Positions 1 through 5,443 of a DNA stretch of 7,153 nucleotides are shown one piece after another. Position 1 is the stretch's first letter. Each line of letters opens with the position of its first letter. Below the pieces are notes generated by a model. The model saw only the letters and a list, made by a program, of their open reading frames with translations, was not told where the DNA came from and made no database searches. Source of the stretch: Hyphomicrobiales bacterium (lineage in GTDB: Bacteria; Pseudomonadota; Alphaproteobacteria; Rhizobiales; OSC116); assembly GCA_013214985.1 (NCBI GenBank), contig JABSRY010000121.1, positions 1 through 7,153 on the forward strand, read 5' to 3'. Both the position numbers and the translations under genes were made by a program.

Positions 1-217
1 GGCTATTAACCACCGCCACCACTATTTGAACGCTCGATTTGCTCTCAAACGCCTCAAGCTTGCCAATTATGCTTTGTTTCGTAGCAGAATCAATTATGCC
101 AGGCAGATCCACCACTCGCCCTGTTAGTTCAGGAAAATTCGGCTCGGCATGTGTCACATTGATAGACATCATGCAAAATAACAACATCAAAAAATACGTT
201 CTAAATCTAATCATCAT
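1..217 (-). CDS. TPM-domain (YgcG-like) exported protein, 5' part only
   Basis: This minus-strand gene starts at the ATG at 217 and leaves the window at position 1, giving 72 codons. The N-terminus looks like a Sec signal peptide: basic residues (R4, R6), a hydrophobic core and a likely cut after THA (residue 24). The mature part opens with FPELTGRVVDLPGIID and continues with a run ending SSVQIVVAVV, the pattern at the start of TPM/DUF477 (YgcG, Psb32-like) domains. Such proteins usually have a C-terminal membrane anchor or glycine-rich tail, which is outside the window. The domain's biochemical role is poorly defined. ATG ATG occurs at 217-212; the first is used because an in-frame stop (227-229) closes the frame above it. 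The start lies 27 bp after the lemA stop. A lemA-TPM pair is a frequent arrangement and supports one operon. No clear Shine-Dalgarno is visible, so translation may be coupled to lemA. Confidence 0.85.
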   Translation of the reverse strand, partial: MMIRFRTYFLMLLFCMMSINVTHAEPNFPELTGRVVDLPGIIDSATKQSIIGKLEAFESKSSVQIVVAVVNS

Positions 218-244
218 TATAATTTCTTATAGTTTGTATAATGT

Positions 245-850
245 TCAAAAAGTAACCTTAGGTACATTTTCAACTGCTTTAGCCACTTCAAATTGCTGCA
301 TATATTCAGTGTCGCTATACATAAAGCTATGCCAAATACGCCCAGGGAAAGTCTTAATTTCGGTATTAAAATTCTTAACCGCAATAATATAATCTCGCCG
401 CGCAACCGAAATTCTATTTTCAGTGCCTTCAAGTTGGGCTTGCAACGTTAAAAAGTTTGTATCGGCTTTTAAATCGGGGTACCGCTCAACCACTACCATT
501 AGCTTGCCAAGCGCTGCGCCCAAACTGCCCTGATTTGCCTGAAACTGGCTAAATGCCGCTGGGTTGGATAATATATCTTTAGGAATAGTCATTTGTGTGG
601 CTTTTGCCCGCGCTTCAATTACCTGCGTTAGCGTTTCTTGCTCATGTTCGGCATAGCCTTTAACCGTTGCCACCAAATTGGGTATTAAGTCGGCTCTACG
701 TTGATATTGGTTAAGCACCTGCCCCCATTGGGCTTTAGCTTCTTCTTCTAATGTCGGTATATTGTTTATGCCGCAGCCGGTTAATAATGTCAGTGCTGCT
801 AATATTGCAAATATTTTTAAAAACTTAGTTTTTGCTAGTTCCAAGCGCAT
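245..850 (-). CDS. lemA: LemA family lipoprotein
   Basis: A 201-residue protein, close to the usual LemA length. Residues 8-26 form a lipoprotein signal peptide with lipobox LTGC, so C26 is the expected lipidated cysteine; many LemA proteins instead keep an uncleaved N-terminal helix. The family core follows: YQRRADLIPNLVATVKGYA at 49-67, ERYPDLKA at 122-129, LQAQLEGTENRI at 136-147 and ARRDYIIAVKNFN at 150-162. The family usually has Asn after ARR(D/x)Y, where this protein has Ile-Ile. The fold is a long helical bundle on the periplasmic or outer face of a membrane; its molecular function is not settled. The start is supported by GGAG (857-860), 6 nt upstream of ATG. The next gene in the same direction encodes a TPM-domain protein 27 bp downstream, the typical lemA partner, so the two probably act together at the envelope. 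Confidence 0.95.
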   Translation of the reverse strand: MRLELAKTKFLKIFAILAALTLLTGCGINNIPTLEEEAKAQWGQVLNQYQRRADLIPNLVATVKGYAEHEQETLTQVIEARAKATQMTIPKDILSNPAAFSQFQANQGSLGAALGKLMVVVERYPDLKADTNFLTLQAQLEGTENRISVARRDYIIAVKNFNTEIKTFPGRIWHSFMYSDTEYMQQFEVAKAVENVPKVTF

Positions 851-883
851 ATTTATCTCCTAAAATAGTTGAATCAATCATAT

Positions 884-910
884 ATTTTACAAGCATAAAT
901 ACAATATCAA
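884..910 (-). promoter_or_regulatory. lemA: possible lemA promoter
   Basis: On the minus strand, TTGATA (905-910) and TAAAAT (884-889) each match the sigma-70 consensus at five of six positions, but the spacer is 15 bp, shorter than ideal. It lies about 35 bp above the lemA start and below the tRNA terminator, where a lemA promoter is expected. Assigned by eye only. Confidence 0.35.
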
Positions 911-936
911 TTATTGCTAAAACTACCTTAAGACAC

Positions 937-960
937 AAAAAAGCAGCCGTTAAGCTGCTT
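937..960 (-). terminator. rho-independent terminator after tRNA-Gly
   Basis: Arms AAGCAGC (941-947) and GCTGCTT (954-960) pair perfectly across a 6-nt loop. Read on the minus strand the stem is followed by a T run (complement of the A run at 937-940, plus the stem's own end). It begins 13 bp past the encoded CCA of the tRNA gene, so it most likely ends that transcript and separates it from lemA. Confidence 0.8.
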
Positions 961-973
961 ATTGTTTATCGAA

Positions 974-1048
974 TGGAGCGGGCGAAGAGATTCGAACTCT
1001 CGACCCTAACCTTGGCAAGGTTATGCTCTACCCCTGAGCTACGCCCGC
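974..1048 (-). tRNA. tRNA-Gly (anticodon GCC)
   Basis: Read on the minus strand, the 75 nt fold into a complete cloverleaf. The acceptor arms are GCGGGCG and CGCCCGC, with discriminator T and an encoded CCA (974-976). The D arm is GCTC/GAGC. The anticodon stem is TAACC/GGTTA around loop TTGCCAA, with anticodon GCC at 1014-1016. The T arm is GAGAG/CTCTT around TTCGAAT. GCC reads GGC and GGT glycine codons. The gene stands alone between a plausible promoter and a terminator. Confidence 0.98.
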
Positions 1049-1067
1049 GCTTCATTCGGTAAGGCGG

Positions 1068-1095
1068 TTTATAGTTTAATTTGAAAATAATGCAA
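1068..1095 (-). promoter_or_regulatory. likely promoter of tRNA-Gly
   Basis: On the minus strand, TATAAA (1068-1073) is a good -10 box, 20 bp above the tRNA 5' end. This would give a leader of roughly a dozen nucleotides. The best -35 candidate is TTGCAT (1090-1095) at 16-bp spacing, a weak match. Position supports it more than the -35 does. Confidence 0.45.
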
Positions 1096-1193
1096 TAGCC
1101 ATTTTGCACTTTATTCAGATATTTTTTGCGCATACCAACATATTTGTTTATAACTTTCAAAATAGACCCATATATCAAAAGATAAAACACCAT

Positions 1194-1709
1194 ATGCCTC
1201 ATAAACGCGAATTTAATAACAGCCAAAAGAAATTATACTCTTTATTTGAAAAGCTTAACATAAATGGCGTAACCCATTTTCATCCGCGCCTGCACACGGT
1301 CGATGAAAGCAAACAATGGCACGACATCATAAAAGGCAGCCATTGTAAGAATCTTTTCCTAAAAGATAAAAAAGGCAATTTCATCTTAATTGTCGCCCAT
1401 GAAGATACACAAATTAAATTAAACCATTTGCATAAAAAAATAGATACAGCCCGCCTAAGCTTTGCAAATAGCGAAAAATTATATGAGTTTTTGCAAGTGC
1501 GCCCAGGCAGCGTAACACCCTATGCACTCATCAACGCCCAACCCCAATCCATCAAAATCATTCTAGATGACGAAATGATGCAGCAAGATATTTTAAACTT
1601 TCACCCCTTAGAAAATTGGGCAACAACCTCTATAAAGCCCGAACAATTAATAACATTCATAAAATCTTGTGGGCATGATTATAAAATAGTCAATTTTACA
1701 CAAGTTTAA
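1194..1709 (+). CDS. Prolyl-tRNA editing protein (YbaK/ProX family, Ala-tRNA(Pro) deacylase)
   Basis: Starting at the ATG at 1194 gives 171 residues, the usual size of the free-standing ProXp-ala/PrdX editing protein. The open frame extends up to 1104, but the extra N-terminus is AT-rich and unlike the family. Conserved stretches are GSHCKNLFLKDKKGNF (48-63, including the invariant Lys52), IVAHED (66-71), LSFANSEKLYEFLQVRPGSVTP (88-109, loosely conserved) and NFHPLENWATTSI (135-147). The family hydrolyses Ala mischarged on tRNA(Pro) in the cytoplasm, complementing prolyl-tRNA synthetases that lack an editing insertion domain. No good Shine-Dalgarno is seen, only GATAAAACACC above the ATG, so the exact start is less certain than the gene. 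A LON-domain gene follows 36 bp later in the same direction. In many alphaproteobacteria a thioredoxin-like gene (YbbN/TrxA) sits between the two, as I recall; here it is absent. Confidence 0.93.
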   Translation: MPHKREFNNSQKKLYSLFEKLNINGVTHFHPRLHTVDESKQWHDIIKGSHCKNLFLKDKKGNFILIVAHEDTQIKLNHLHKKIDTARLSFANSEKLYEFLQVRPGSVTPYALINAQPQSIKIILDDEMMQQDILNFHPLENWATTSIKPEQLITFIKSCGHDYKIVNFTQV

Positions 1710-1745
1710 CATAGAATATAAATGAAAAGCCGTTAAAATAAATTT

Positions 1746-2426
1746 ATGACACTATTTGAAAAACAAAAATCTGTTGAACATTTGCCTAAACTAGTAAGAT
1801 TATTTGCCTTACCAGAAGTAATGCTTTTGCCGCAAACTCAGCTTCCCCTTAATATTTTTGAAAAAAAATTCATCGCGATGATTGATAATGCAATGGCCAC
1901 CGATCGGCTAATTGCGATGATACAACCACTCAAAGAAACCGATGATTCAAAGCTGCATAAAATAGGCTGCATTGGCCGTATTACTTCGTTTCAGGAGGCT
2001 TCAAAAGGCCAATATCTAATTACCTTATTAGGCCTTTGCCGCTTTACATTGGAAGAAGAAATAAATATAGACGATGCTCAAGATAATGAATATGCCTTTA
2101 AAACAGCAAGGGTAAATTATGTAGATTTTGGCGACGATTTCACCAAACCAAGCACCGAGCGCCAAAAACTTATCGACCGCAAGGCGCTAATCAATTCTAT
2201 AAAAAACATGCTTGTGCAAATGGATTTGGATATAGATTGGAACGAATTAGCCGATACACCCAATGAAATGTTGGTCAATGCCATCAGCATGACAAGCCCG
2301 TTTCAAATAGCCGAAAAACAAGCATTACTTGAGGCGCCAACCGTTGCAGACCGTGCCGAACTATTGGTTACATTGTCCAAAATGGCAATTTCTGACATGG
2401 CCCAAACATTCGATACGATACAATAA
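1746..2426 (+). CDS. LON peptidase substrate-binding domain protein
   Basis: A 226-residue cytoplasmic protein carrying only the N-terminal (PUA-like) substrate-binding domain of Lon. There is no AAA+ module and no Ser-Lys protease domain. Recognisable blocks are LFALPEVMLLPQTQLPLNIFE (19-39), DRLIAMIQP (53-61), the domain's IGCIGRITSF (73-82), YLITLLGLCRF (90-100), and a C-terminal helical part with SPFQIAEKQALLEAP (184-198). The last block is typical of the alphaproteobacterial stand-alone family. The family's function is not established; binding of misfolded or unfolded protein is assumed from homology. The ATG at 1746 fits the family's beginning, though no Shine-Dalgarno is visible in the AT-rich upstream. 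It lies 36 bp after the editing-protein gene and 50 bp before the Trm112-like gene, all on the plus strand, so one operon is likely. Confidence 0.92.
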   Translation: MTLFEKQKSVEHLPKLVRLFALPEVMLLPQTQLPLNIFEKKFIAMIDNAMATDRLIAMIQPLKETDDSKLHKIGCIGRITSFQEASKGQYLITLLGLCRFTLEEEINIDDAQDNEYAFKTARVNYVDFGDDFTKPSTERQKLIDRKALINSIKNMLVQMDLDIDWNELADTPNEMLVNAISMTSPFQIAEKQALLEAPTVADRAELLVTLSKMAISDMAQTFDTIQ

Positions 2427-2463
2427 TTCGATACAACATACAAAATTGCTTATAAAAATATAT

Positions 2464-2469
2464 AAAGGA
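2464..2469 (+). promoter_or_regulatory. strong ribosome binding site deciding a TTG start
   Basis: AAAGGA ends 7 nt before the TTG at 2477. It is the best Shine-Dalgarno on the plus strand of this window and supports TTG as the real start, since no upstream in-frame ATG fits the family. Confidence 0.7.
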
Positions 2470-2476
2470 CTATATT

Positions 2477-2671
2477 TTGACTGATAATAATTCAATCACC
2501 CCAACCCTAAACCCCAAATTGCTCGAAATTTTAGTCTGTCCACTAACCAAGGATACACTAATTTACGATAAAGCCGCGCAAGAGCTAATTAGCGAAAAGG
2601 CCAGAATCGCCTATCCCATTCGCGATGGCATACCCATTATGTTAATCGAAGAAGCCCGAGAAATCGCTTAA
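2477..2671 (+). CDS. Trm112-like (UPF0434/YcaR family) small protein
   Basis: A 64-residue protein beginning with TTG. It matches the bacterial Trm112/YcaR family: [17 protein letters not shown] at about 15-31, QELIS at 35-39 and [17 protein letters not shown] at 45-61. The eukaryotic Trm112 relatives are zinc-binding partners that activate methyltransferases acting on tRNA, rRNA and release factor. This version keeps a single cysteine (CPLT), so it cannot form the four-cysteine zinc site, which is common for alphaproteobacterial members. Its bacterial role is not well defined. The length is standard. The gene ends 7 bp from the stop codon of the convergent ubiH gene. It is probably the last gene of the run starting with the tRNA-editing gene, with its own good ribosome binding site. 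Confidence 0.9.
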   Translation: MTDNNSITPTLNPKLLEILVCPLTKDTLIYDKAAQELISEKARIAYPIRDGIPIMLIEEAREIA

Positions 2672-2678
2672 AATCAAA

Positions 2679-3938
2679 TCAGCTTGGATATTCACCCTTT
2701 AACATGGCGGGTAAATCGCCACTCTGTGCCGAAGCCTCGGCATTAAAGAATTTTTTAACAGGCGCCATACCGTCGACTAACTTCAAGCCCAAATCTCTAA
2801 CAAACCGAATTGGCGCAATGTCATTAGAGAATAAACGGTTAATAACATCGGCAAATGCCGCATGGGTTAAGACATCAAAACGCCGCCATTGTTGATATTT
2901 GTTTAAAACTGTATAGCCCGCAAAATCCAAACCCAAATTACGCGCTTCTGCCATCACCTGGCTCAAAACCGCAATATCCCGCAGCCCCATGTTTAAACCT
3001 TGCCCCGCAATTGGGTGAATGCCATGCGCCGCGTCACCAATTAAAACCGCACGCTGCTTGATATAATCATAAGCAATTTGCAATCCAAGTGGGTAAGAAA
3101 ATTTATCACCGCACAATTTAACTTCGCCTAAATGCAAACCAAATCTTTTAACCATTTCTGTATTAAAAAAACCATCATCACCTTCCATCAACTGCTTGGC
3201 AAATTCTGGCGTATCCGCCCAAACCAAACTCGAGCGATGTTCGCCATTAACGCCATCAGGCAAGGGTAAACTTGCAAACGGTCCTGAGGGGTAGAAATGC
3301 TCATACGCCGCCCCTAAATGCGGTTTTTCATGCGTTACAGGGCAAACAATCGCTGTTTGGCCATATCCCCAACCATAAGTTTGTATGCCAAGCTCTTTGC
3401 GCACCAAAGATGCGCGGCCATCCGCCGCGATAATCAAACTTGCACTTAGCAAAGTGCCGTCATCCAAAGTTAAATCTGTTTTATTGGCATCGCTGGTAAA
3501 GCTTTTTAAACTTCGACCAATTTTAAAGTCAATATTAGCTTCTTCTTGGGCGGCATCCCACATAGCACCGAGTAAATGCCCGCTTTCTACCACCTGCGCA
3601 ACTGCGGTCGCGTCGCCATCATTTGCATCCGTGTTAAATTCCAGCAAGGCATCTTGTAATATATTGCCAGGCTTGCCATCCAAAATATTCACTTTATCCA
3701 TTGACTGAAATTTACCATCAAGCCGTTGCCAAATACCCAATAAATCAAGCATTCGCCTTGGCGCTTCCGATATAGCAAGCGCGCGGCCATCGCCTTTATC
3801 GGCAACTTTTTGGGTTACTTTAACTGGCGCTATAACCGCCAATCTAAAGCCCAGTTTGGCCAAAGCTACAGCCATGGTTAAACCCGCATGGCCACCACCG
3901 ACAATTATTGCATCATAATTTACATTTTTATTGAACAT
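2679..3938 (-). CDS. ubiH: UbiH/UbiF/COQ6-family FAD-dependent hydroxylase (ubiquinone biosynthesis)
   Basis: A 419-residue flavoprotein monooxygenase of standard length. Motifs in order are the Rossmann FAD-binding IIVGGGHAG (11-19), GDGRALAIS (49-57), the second FAD/NADPH motif AADGRASLVR (171-180), and GDAAHGIHPIAGQGLNMGLRD (301-321), the DG/GD motifs of the UbiH/COQ6 family. These enzymes add hydroxyl groups to the ubiquinone ring using O2 and NAD(P)H at the inner membrane face. Alphaproteobacteria use several paralogues (UbiH, UbiF, UbiL, UbiM) with different ring positions, and the sequence alone does not fix which carbon this one hydroxylates. GAAG lies 6 nt above the ATG, a fair ribosome binding site. 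The gene is monocistronic here, divergent from tesB and convergent with the Trm112-like gene. Its upstream region holds a perfect TATAAT and an inverted repeat. Confidence 0.94.
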   Translation of the reverse strand: MFNKNVNYDAIIVGGGHAGLTMAVALAKLGFRLAVIAPVKVTQKVADKGDGRALAISEAPRRMLDLLGIWQRLDGKFQSMDKVNILDGKPGNILQDALLEFNTDANDGDATAVAQVVESGHLLGAMWDAAQEEANIDFKIGRSLKSFTSDANKTDLTLDDGTLLSASLIIAADGRASLVRKELGIQTYGWGYGQTAIVCPVTHEKPHLGAAYEHFYPSGPFASLPLPDGVNGEHRSSLVWADTPEFAKQLMEGDDGFFNTEMVKRFGLHLGEVKLCGDKFSYPLGLQIAYDYIKQRAVLIGDAAHGIHPIAGQGLNMGLRDIAVLSQVMAEARNLGLDFAGYTVLNKYQQWRRFDVLTHAAFADVINRLFSNDIAPIRFVRDLGLKLVDGMAPVKKFFNAEASAQSGDLPAMLKGEYPS

Positions 3939-3961
3939 TTTTTACTTCACATTTTTAACAA

Positions 3962-3972
3962 GACGTAACGTC
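3962..3972. repeat. short palindrome in the ubiH leader
   Basis: GACGT and ACGTC flank a single A, giving an 11-bp palindrome within the predicted 5' leader of ubiH. It overlaps the left arm of the larger inverted repeat at 3967-4012. It may be a protein-binding half of that element or just part of it. Confidence 0.6.
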
Positions 3973-4012
3973 AATGAATAAAGCACCTATATTATACTCT
4001 ATCAATGACGTT
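3967..4012. promoter_or_regulatory. near-perfect inverted repeat, operator-like, between ubiH and tesB
   Basis: AACGTCAATGA (3967-3977) and TCAATGACGTT (4002-4012) are reverse complements at 10 of 11 positions and are 24 bp apart. The core between them contains the TATAAT box facing ubiH. The right arm falls in the -10/-35 spacer of that promoter, and the left arm falls just past the expected start site. This layout suits a regulator that binds two sites about three helical turns apart. Read on the plus strand the right arm runs directly into eight Ts (4011-4018), so an intrinsic terminator or attenuator is the alternative reading; the 24-nt loop and lack of an obvious upstream plus-strand gene make that less likely. 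Confidence 0.5.
3991..3996 (-). promoter_or_regulatory. ubiH: -10 box of ubiH promoter
   Basis: A perfect TATAAT on the minus strand, placing the start site near 3984 and giving a leader of about 45 nt before the ubiH ATG. The expected -35 position (about 4014-4019) reads CAAAAA, a poor match. A perfect TTGACA exists at 4025-4030 but at 28-bp spacing, too far. The promoter may therefore need an activator, in keeping with the inverted repeat around it. Confidence 0.5.
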
Positions 4013-4023
4013 TTTTTTGCTTG

Positions 4024-4052
4024 TTGTCAAAATCATTTATCTATAATTTAAT
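4024..4052 (+). promoter_or_regulatory. tesB: likely tesB promoter
   Basis: TTGTCA (4024-4029) and TTTAAT (4047-4052) each match consensus at five of six positions with an ideal 17-bp spacer. This predicts a start near 4059 and a leader of about 25 nt. A perfect TATAAT at 4042-4047 overlaps, but no well-spaced -35 serves it. GGGG (4073-4076) is a modest Shine-Dalgarno 7 nt before the ATG. Confidence 0.55.
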
Positions 4053-4083
4053 AGTATAAAGCAAATAATAATGGGGTCAGTTT

Positions 4084-4962
4084 ATGAATAAGGCGCTTGA
4101 TACATTAATCAACACCACGCTTAATCTCGAAAAAATTGAAGAATTAATTTTTAGAGGCACAAGCCCTAGCAACGGCTGGCAACGCGTTTTTGGTGGGCAA
4201 GTTATTGGCCAAGCTCTAGTGGCGGCTCGCAGCACAATCAAAGCAATGGCGTTTGATGATGACCGCTTCACCCATTCATTACACGGCTATTTTCTACGTG
4301 GCGGCGACCCAAAAGTACCCATAATATATGAGGTCGACCCAATTCGCGATGGCAAAAGCTTTTCAACCAGGCGCATTGTGGCCATTCAGCATGGTAAACC
4401 CATTTTTTCAATGATAGCGTCGTTCCAAAAAGTTGAACAAGGCTTAACCCATCAAATAAAAATGCCAAAAGTAGTTGGGCCTGAAGAGTTACCAAGTGAA
4501 GATGAGTTAAAAGCCCAATATATGGATAAATTGCCCCCCGCTGTAAAAGCCTATTGGAGCCGCGAGCGCCCCATAGAAATGCGCTATGTTGAACCAAGGC
4601 ATTTGTCAAAAATCAAACCCAGCGAACCTGTACAAAATATTTGGTTTAAAGCCTCATCCAAATTACCCGATAACATAGACATTCACCAAGCGGTTTTGGC
4701 ATTCGCTTCCGATTTTTCACTATTAGACACTTCGCTAATCGCACATGGCACGTCAATATTCGACCCCAAAATACAGGTTGCAAGCCTAGACCATGCCCTG
4801 TGGTTTCATGAGCCATTTAAAGCCGACGAATGGCTGTTATATAGCCAAGAAAGCCCAAGCAGCAGCGGTGCAAGGGGTTTTAACAGGGGTTCAATATTCA
4901 CTAGAGATGGTAAATTGGTGGCATCTGTCGCTCAAGAGGGTCTAATTCGCTATCACGAATAA
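4084..4962 (+). CDS. tesB: Acyl-CoA thioesterase II (TesB)
   Basis: A 292-residue double hot-dog thioesterase, close to the 286 residues of E. coli TesB. It hydrolyses medium- to long-chain acyl-CoA to free fatty acid and CoA in the cytoplasm. N-terminal hot-dog markers are RVFGGQVIGQAL (34-45) and SLHGYFLRGGDP (65-76). C-terminal markers are ASDFSLLDTSL (208-218), ASLDHALWFHEPF (233-245), SSGARGFNRG (260-269) and VASVAQEGLIR (279-289). Counting against E. coli with a constant offset of six, the catalytic Asp204 and Gln278 correspond to D210 and Q284, and Thr228 corresponds to S234. Ser keeps the hydroxyl, so activity is expected. The gene has its own promoter and is divergent from ubiH. Its stop codon is 2 bp from that of the convergent CNB gene, with no visible terminator between them. 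Confidence 0.96.
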   Translation: MNKALDTLINTTLNLEKIEELIFRGTSPSNGWQRVFGGQVIGQALVAARSTIKAMAFDDDRFTHSLHGYFLRGGDPKVPIIYEVDPIRDGKSFSTRRIVAIQHGKPIFSMIASFQKVEQGLTHQIKMPKVVGPEELPSEDELKAQYMDKLPPAVKAYWSRERPIEMRYVEPRHLSKIKPSEPVQNIWFKASSKLPDNIDIHQAVLAFASDFSLLDTSLIAHGTSIFDPKIQVASLDHALWFHEPFKADEWLLYSQESPSSSGARGFNRGSIFTRDGKLVASVAQEGLIRYHE

Positions 4963-4964
4963 TA

Positions 4965-5384
4965 TTAAAATGCCTCAGCAACTTCGCTAACTCTTTTAAT
5001 AATATTATTCTGAATCTTTTGCCCAATTTCAGGAAACTCTGCCATTAGATGCATAAATTCGTCACGTGAAAAAACCATAATCGTAATTTTATCTATAGCT
5101 TCAATGGTATAATGATATTGTTTGCTCGAGAATAAAGACAATTCGTTCAACAACATGCCGCGCCCAGCAATAATATTGGGTCGCCCATCTTCAAAAATCA
5201 GTTTCACCCGCCCTGCAGTAATCAACATCGCGCCATCACTCACCGCGTTAGCCACATATAAAGTTTCACCTTCAGACAAATGCTGCCGTTTGCCGACAAA
5301 CGCTAAAATTCGATATTCATCATCGGTTAAATGCTGAAAAATTGGCAATTTAATTAACAGCTTTTTTGAAACATTGTTATTCAT
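4965..5384 (-). CDS. Stand-alone cyclic-nucleotide-binding-domain protein (Crp-like, no HTH)
   Basis: A 139-residue protein that is essentially one cNMP-binding beta-roll. Recognisable parts are an N-terminal helix LPIFQHLTDDEYRIL (13-27), LSEGETLYVANAVSDGAMLITAGRV-type strands (36-60), the phosphate-binding-cassette region NELSLFSSKQYHYT (80-93) and a closing helix (107-135). Crp/Fnr regulators are about 230 residues with a C-terminal HTH; that is missing, so direct DNA binding is unlikely. In the cassette, the E. coli CRP Gly71 and Arg82 positions are N80 and H91, while Glu72 is kept (E81). Loss of the phosphate-contacting Arg argues against ordinary cAMP binding. AGGG (5391-5394) is a Shine-Dalgarno 6 nt above the ATG. 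It lies 45 bp behind a response regulator gene. Small CNB proteins of this type occur widely in alphaproteobacteria; I do not know an established function. Confidence 0.88.
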   Translation of the reverse strand: MNNNVSKKLLIKLPIFQHLTDDEYRILAFVGKRQHLSEGETLYVANAVSDGAMLITAGRVKLIFEDGRPNIIAGRGMLLNELSLFSSKQYHYTIEAIDKITIMVFSRDEFMHLMAEFPEIGQKIQNNIIKRVSEVAEAF

Positions 5385-5400
5385 AGTCGTCCCTAAACAC

Positions 5401-5430
5401 AGCTTTGCGTGCCTATTTTAGTACAAAGCT
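5401..5430. repeat. inverted repeat between response regulator and CNB gene
   Basis: AGCTTTG (5401-5407) and CAAAGCT (5424-5430) form a perfect 7-bp stem with a 16-nt loop, touching the response-regulator stop codon. There is no T run after it on the minus strand, so it is not a convincing terminator. It could be a partial terminator or an mRNA processing or stability element. Confidence 0.4.
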
Positions 5431-5443
5431 TAGTTTTTATTAA
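5415..5443 (-). promoter_or_regulatory. possible internal promoter of the CNB gene
   Basis: On the minus strand, TTAATA (5438-5443, four of six) and TAAAAT (5415-5420, five of six) are 17 bp apart. The predicted start is near 5408, about 24 nt before the CNB ATG. The region is AT-rich, so chance matches are easy. The gene may instead be read through from the response regulator. Confidence 0.25.

Noticed and set aside
1104..1193. N-terminal extension of the prolyl-tRNA editing protein
   Set aside because: Residues coded here are AT-driven and unlike the family; the ATG at 1194 gives the normal length.
1049..1193. Search for a promoter of the tRNA-editing gene
   Set aside because: TTGTTT at 1144-1149 has no -10 box at proper spacing; no assignment was convincing.
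2408..2436. GATAC repeated three times and ATTCGATAC twice around the LON gene stop codon
   Set aside because: Too short and irregular to be a functional repeat; probably a small local duplication.
3385..3708. 107-codon plus-strand open frame opposite ubiH
   Set aside because: It is a shadow of the ubiH coding strand, without a ribosome binding site or recognisable domain.
4071..4091. Six-codon ORF (ATG GGG...) overlapping the tesB start, as a possible leader peptide
   Set aside because: Its ATG overlaps the apparent tesB ribosome binding site and it has none of its own; likely chance.
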